From the NCBI RefSeq assembly GCF_000023025.1, contig NC_012997.1:2167125-2231124 (forward strand): a stretch of 64,000 nucleotides of DNA, read 5' to 3'. Shown here piece by piece: positions 63,036 to 64,000 of this stretch (position 1 is the first letter of the stretch; each line of letters opens with the position of its first letter). The stretch comes from Teredinibacter turnerae T7901 (GTDB lineage Bacteria > Pseudomonadota > Gammaproteobacteria > Pseudomonadales > Cellvibrionaceae). The position numbers were made by a program, and so were the translations under genes. A model generated the notes under the pieces. The model was not told where the DNA came from. It ran no database searches and was given only the letters and a program-made list of their open reading frames with translations.

Positions 63036-64000
63036 ATGTCACCTAGATACTCGCTCATGGGGCGAGCAGCTATTGCTCACCCTGTATTTCTTACCGTGTT
63101 TTCTCTGCTTACCAGTTTTGCCCCCAAACTTTATGCCCAACAAAGCGCTCCGAAAGTTGAAGTGCTCGAGATGAAGGCCAACGAATTGCGCCAATGGAGT
63201 GATTTCTCCGGTCGTATCACCGCTGTCGAACGTGTTGACGTGCGCCCCCTCGTGAGTGGACGTATTGAGCAGGTGATGTTCAGTGACGGCGAACTGGTCG
63301 AGAAAGGCCAGCTCCTGTTTGTCATCGATCCACGCCCCTTCGAAGCTGCAGTGAAACAGGCTGAAGCCAGTCTGGCAACCGCTAAGGCGAGGGCGCGCCT
63401 TACCGGGCAAGACTTGCAGCGTTCCCAGGAGTTGTTGGGCAACAAACTTATCTCGCAAAGCCGTTACGATGAGTCACTCACTGCCGACGATGTCGCGAAA
63501 GCCGCCATCTTACAGGCTGAGAGCCAGTTATTAAACGCTAAGCTGGATCTGGAATACGCCCACGTGGTAGCGCCCATCGCGGGTCGTGTTGGCCGTGCGG
63601 AGCTAACTGCCGGCAATATTGTTGGAGCAGGTGCCAATGCACCTCTATTAACCACTATTGTTGATCACAAACGGGTTTATGCGGATTTTCGCGTAGACGA
63701 GCAAACTTACCTTCATCTGGCTGCAAGCGGCTCAGAATCAAACACGATGCCAGTCACGCTGAGTTTCGGCGAGGGTGCGGAGGCAGGTAGTGGCGACGGT
63801 ACGCTTAAGGGCAAGCTCTACGCCTTCGACAATCAGCTGGATTCCAACAGCGGGACTATTCGTGCCCGGGCGATCTTTCCGAATGAGAGTGGTCGCTTAG
63901 TGCCAGGCATGTTTGCGAACGTGCGAATTGGCTCTGCCAGCAAGCGGGCCGAATACGTGATTCCTGAGCGCGCCATTGGTACTAACCAGGATCGCAAATT
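63036..64000 (+). CDS. RND efflux periplasmic adaptor, AcrA/MexA family (3' end outside window)
   Basis: 321 complete codons visible; the family has about 380-400. Signal region at residues 1-33, then a lipoyl half-motif ('VSGRIEQVMFSDGELVEKGQLLFVID'), a coiled-coil hairpin (about 108-160), the second lipoyl half ('LEYAHVVAPIAGRVGRAELTAGNIV') and a beta-barrel ('LDSNSGTIRARAIFPN'). No lipobox Cys is obvious. GAGGA is seven bases before ATG 63036. An RND pump gene is expected just beyond the right edge. Confidence 0.92.
   Translation, partial: MSPRYSLMGRAAIAHPVFLTVFSLLTSFAPKLYAQQSAPKVEVLEMKANELRQWSDFSGRITAVERVDVRPLVSGRIEQVMFSDGELVEKGQLLFVIDPRPFEAAVKQAEASLATAKARARLTGQDLQRSQELLGNKLISQSRYDESLTADDVAKAAILQAESQLLNAKLDLEYAHVVAPIAGRVGRAELTAGNIVGAGANAPLLTTIVDHKRVYADFRVDEQTYLHLAASGSESNTMPVTLSFGEGAEAGSGDGTLKGKLYAFDNQLDSNSGTIRARAIFPNESGRLVPGMFANVRIGSASKRAEYVIPERAIGTNQDRK

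Noticed and set aside
1-64000. CRISPR arrays, insertion sequences, integrases, tRNA or rRNA genes
   Set aside because: Looked for repeat-spacer patterns, transposase motifs and tRNA-like folds while reading; none was found, though a tRNA scan was not possible.

Overview
The window reads as chromosome of a free-living gammaproteobacterium. The core genes (nfuA, metH, cysI plus a DUF934 gene, fimL, nudC, sohB, nhaB, the rnhA-dnaQ pair, ETF and ETF-QO) are of gammaproteobacterial type. From memory, the order peptide ABC transporter - mltD - gloB - methyltransferase - rnhA - dnaQ - nhaB - fimL - nudC - sohB - cysI - metH - nfuA is broadly that of Pseudomonas aeruginosa. Intermediate G+C, many secreted or lipid-anchored degradative proteins and a [4Fe-4S] photolyase make me guess a marine Cellvibrionales-type bacterium (Saccharophagus/Teredinibacter relatives). 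That assignment is inference. I saw no rRNA, tRNA, CRISPR array, insertion sequence or prophage.

Layout. 1-4184 (minus): a heavy-metal RND efflux locus with a CusA/CzcA pump cut by the left edge, its periplasmic adaptor and a small His/Cys-rich exported protein. 4421-6135: a hipBA toxin-antitoxin pair. 6305-7826: an iron-sulfur (6-4)-type photolyase. 8502-16135: a protein-degradation block with a secreted M6 metalloprotease, a small secreted protein resembling an M6 pro-domain, a YihX-like phosphatase, a lipid-anchored M2 (ACE-like) peptidyl-dipeptidase and a POT-family peptide/proton symporter. 16335-24826 (minus): a peptide ABC transporter with three tandem substrate-binding lipoproteins, two permeases and one double ATPase. 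Together these genes could cleave extracellular protein, trim it to dipeptides and oligopeptides and import both.

24899-47045 is mainly housekeeping: an HDOD-GAF protein, mltD, gloB, a YafS-like methyltransferase, rnhA, dnaQ, nhaB, fimL, nudC, a conserved membrane protein, sohB, a CPA2 antiporter, DUF934-cysI, three small proteins (one a 38-residue membrane peptide), metH and nfuA. nfuA has a near-consensus IscR type 1 site over its promoter. 47146-58623: an orphan protein, DAHP synthase, trmH, a candidate minus-strand small RNA with C-tract loops, a small conserved protein, tesB, a lipoprotein, ETF-QO and etfBA, and a degenerate hybrid histidine kinase. 58727-64000: xthA, prc, and a TetR repressor divergent from an RND adaptor gene cut by the right edge. 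Two matching palindromes, one lying between the promoter boxes of the efflux gene, explain how that pair is probably controlled.

Items most worth follow-up: the candidate small RNA at about 50271-50410, the pro-domain-like protein beside the M6 protease, the pseudokinase at 56434, the 38-residue membrane peptide at 41405, and the paired DnaA-box-like palindrome upstream of trmH.
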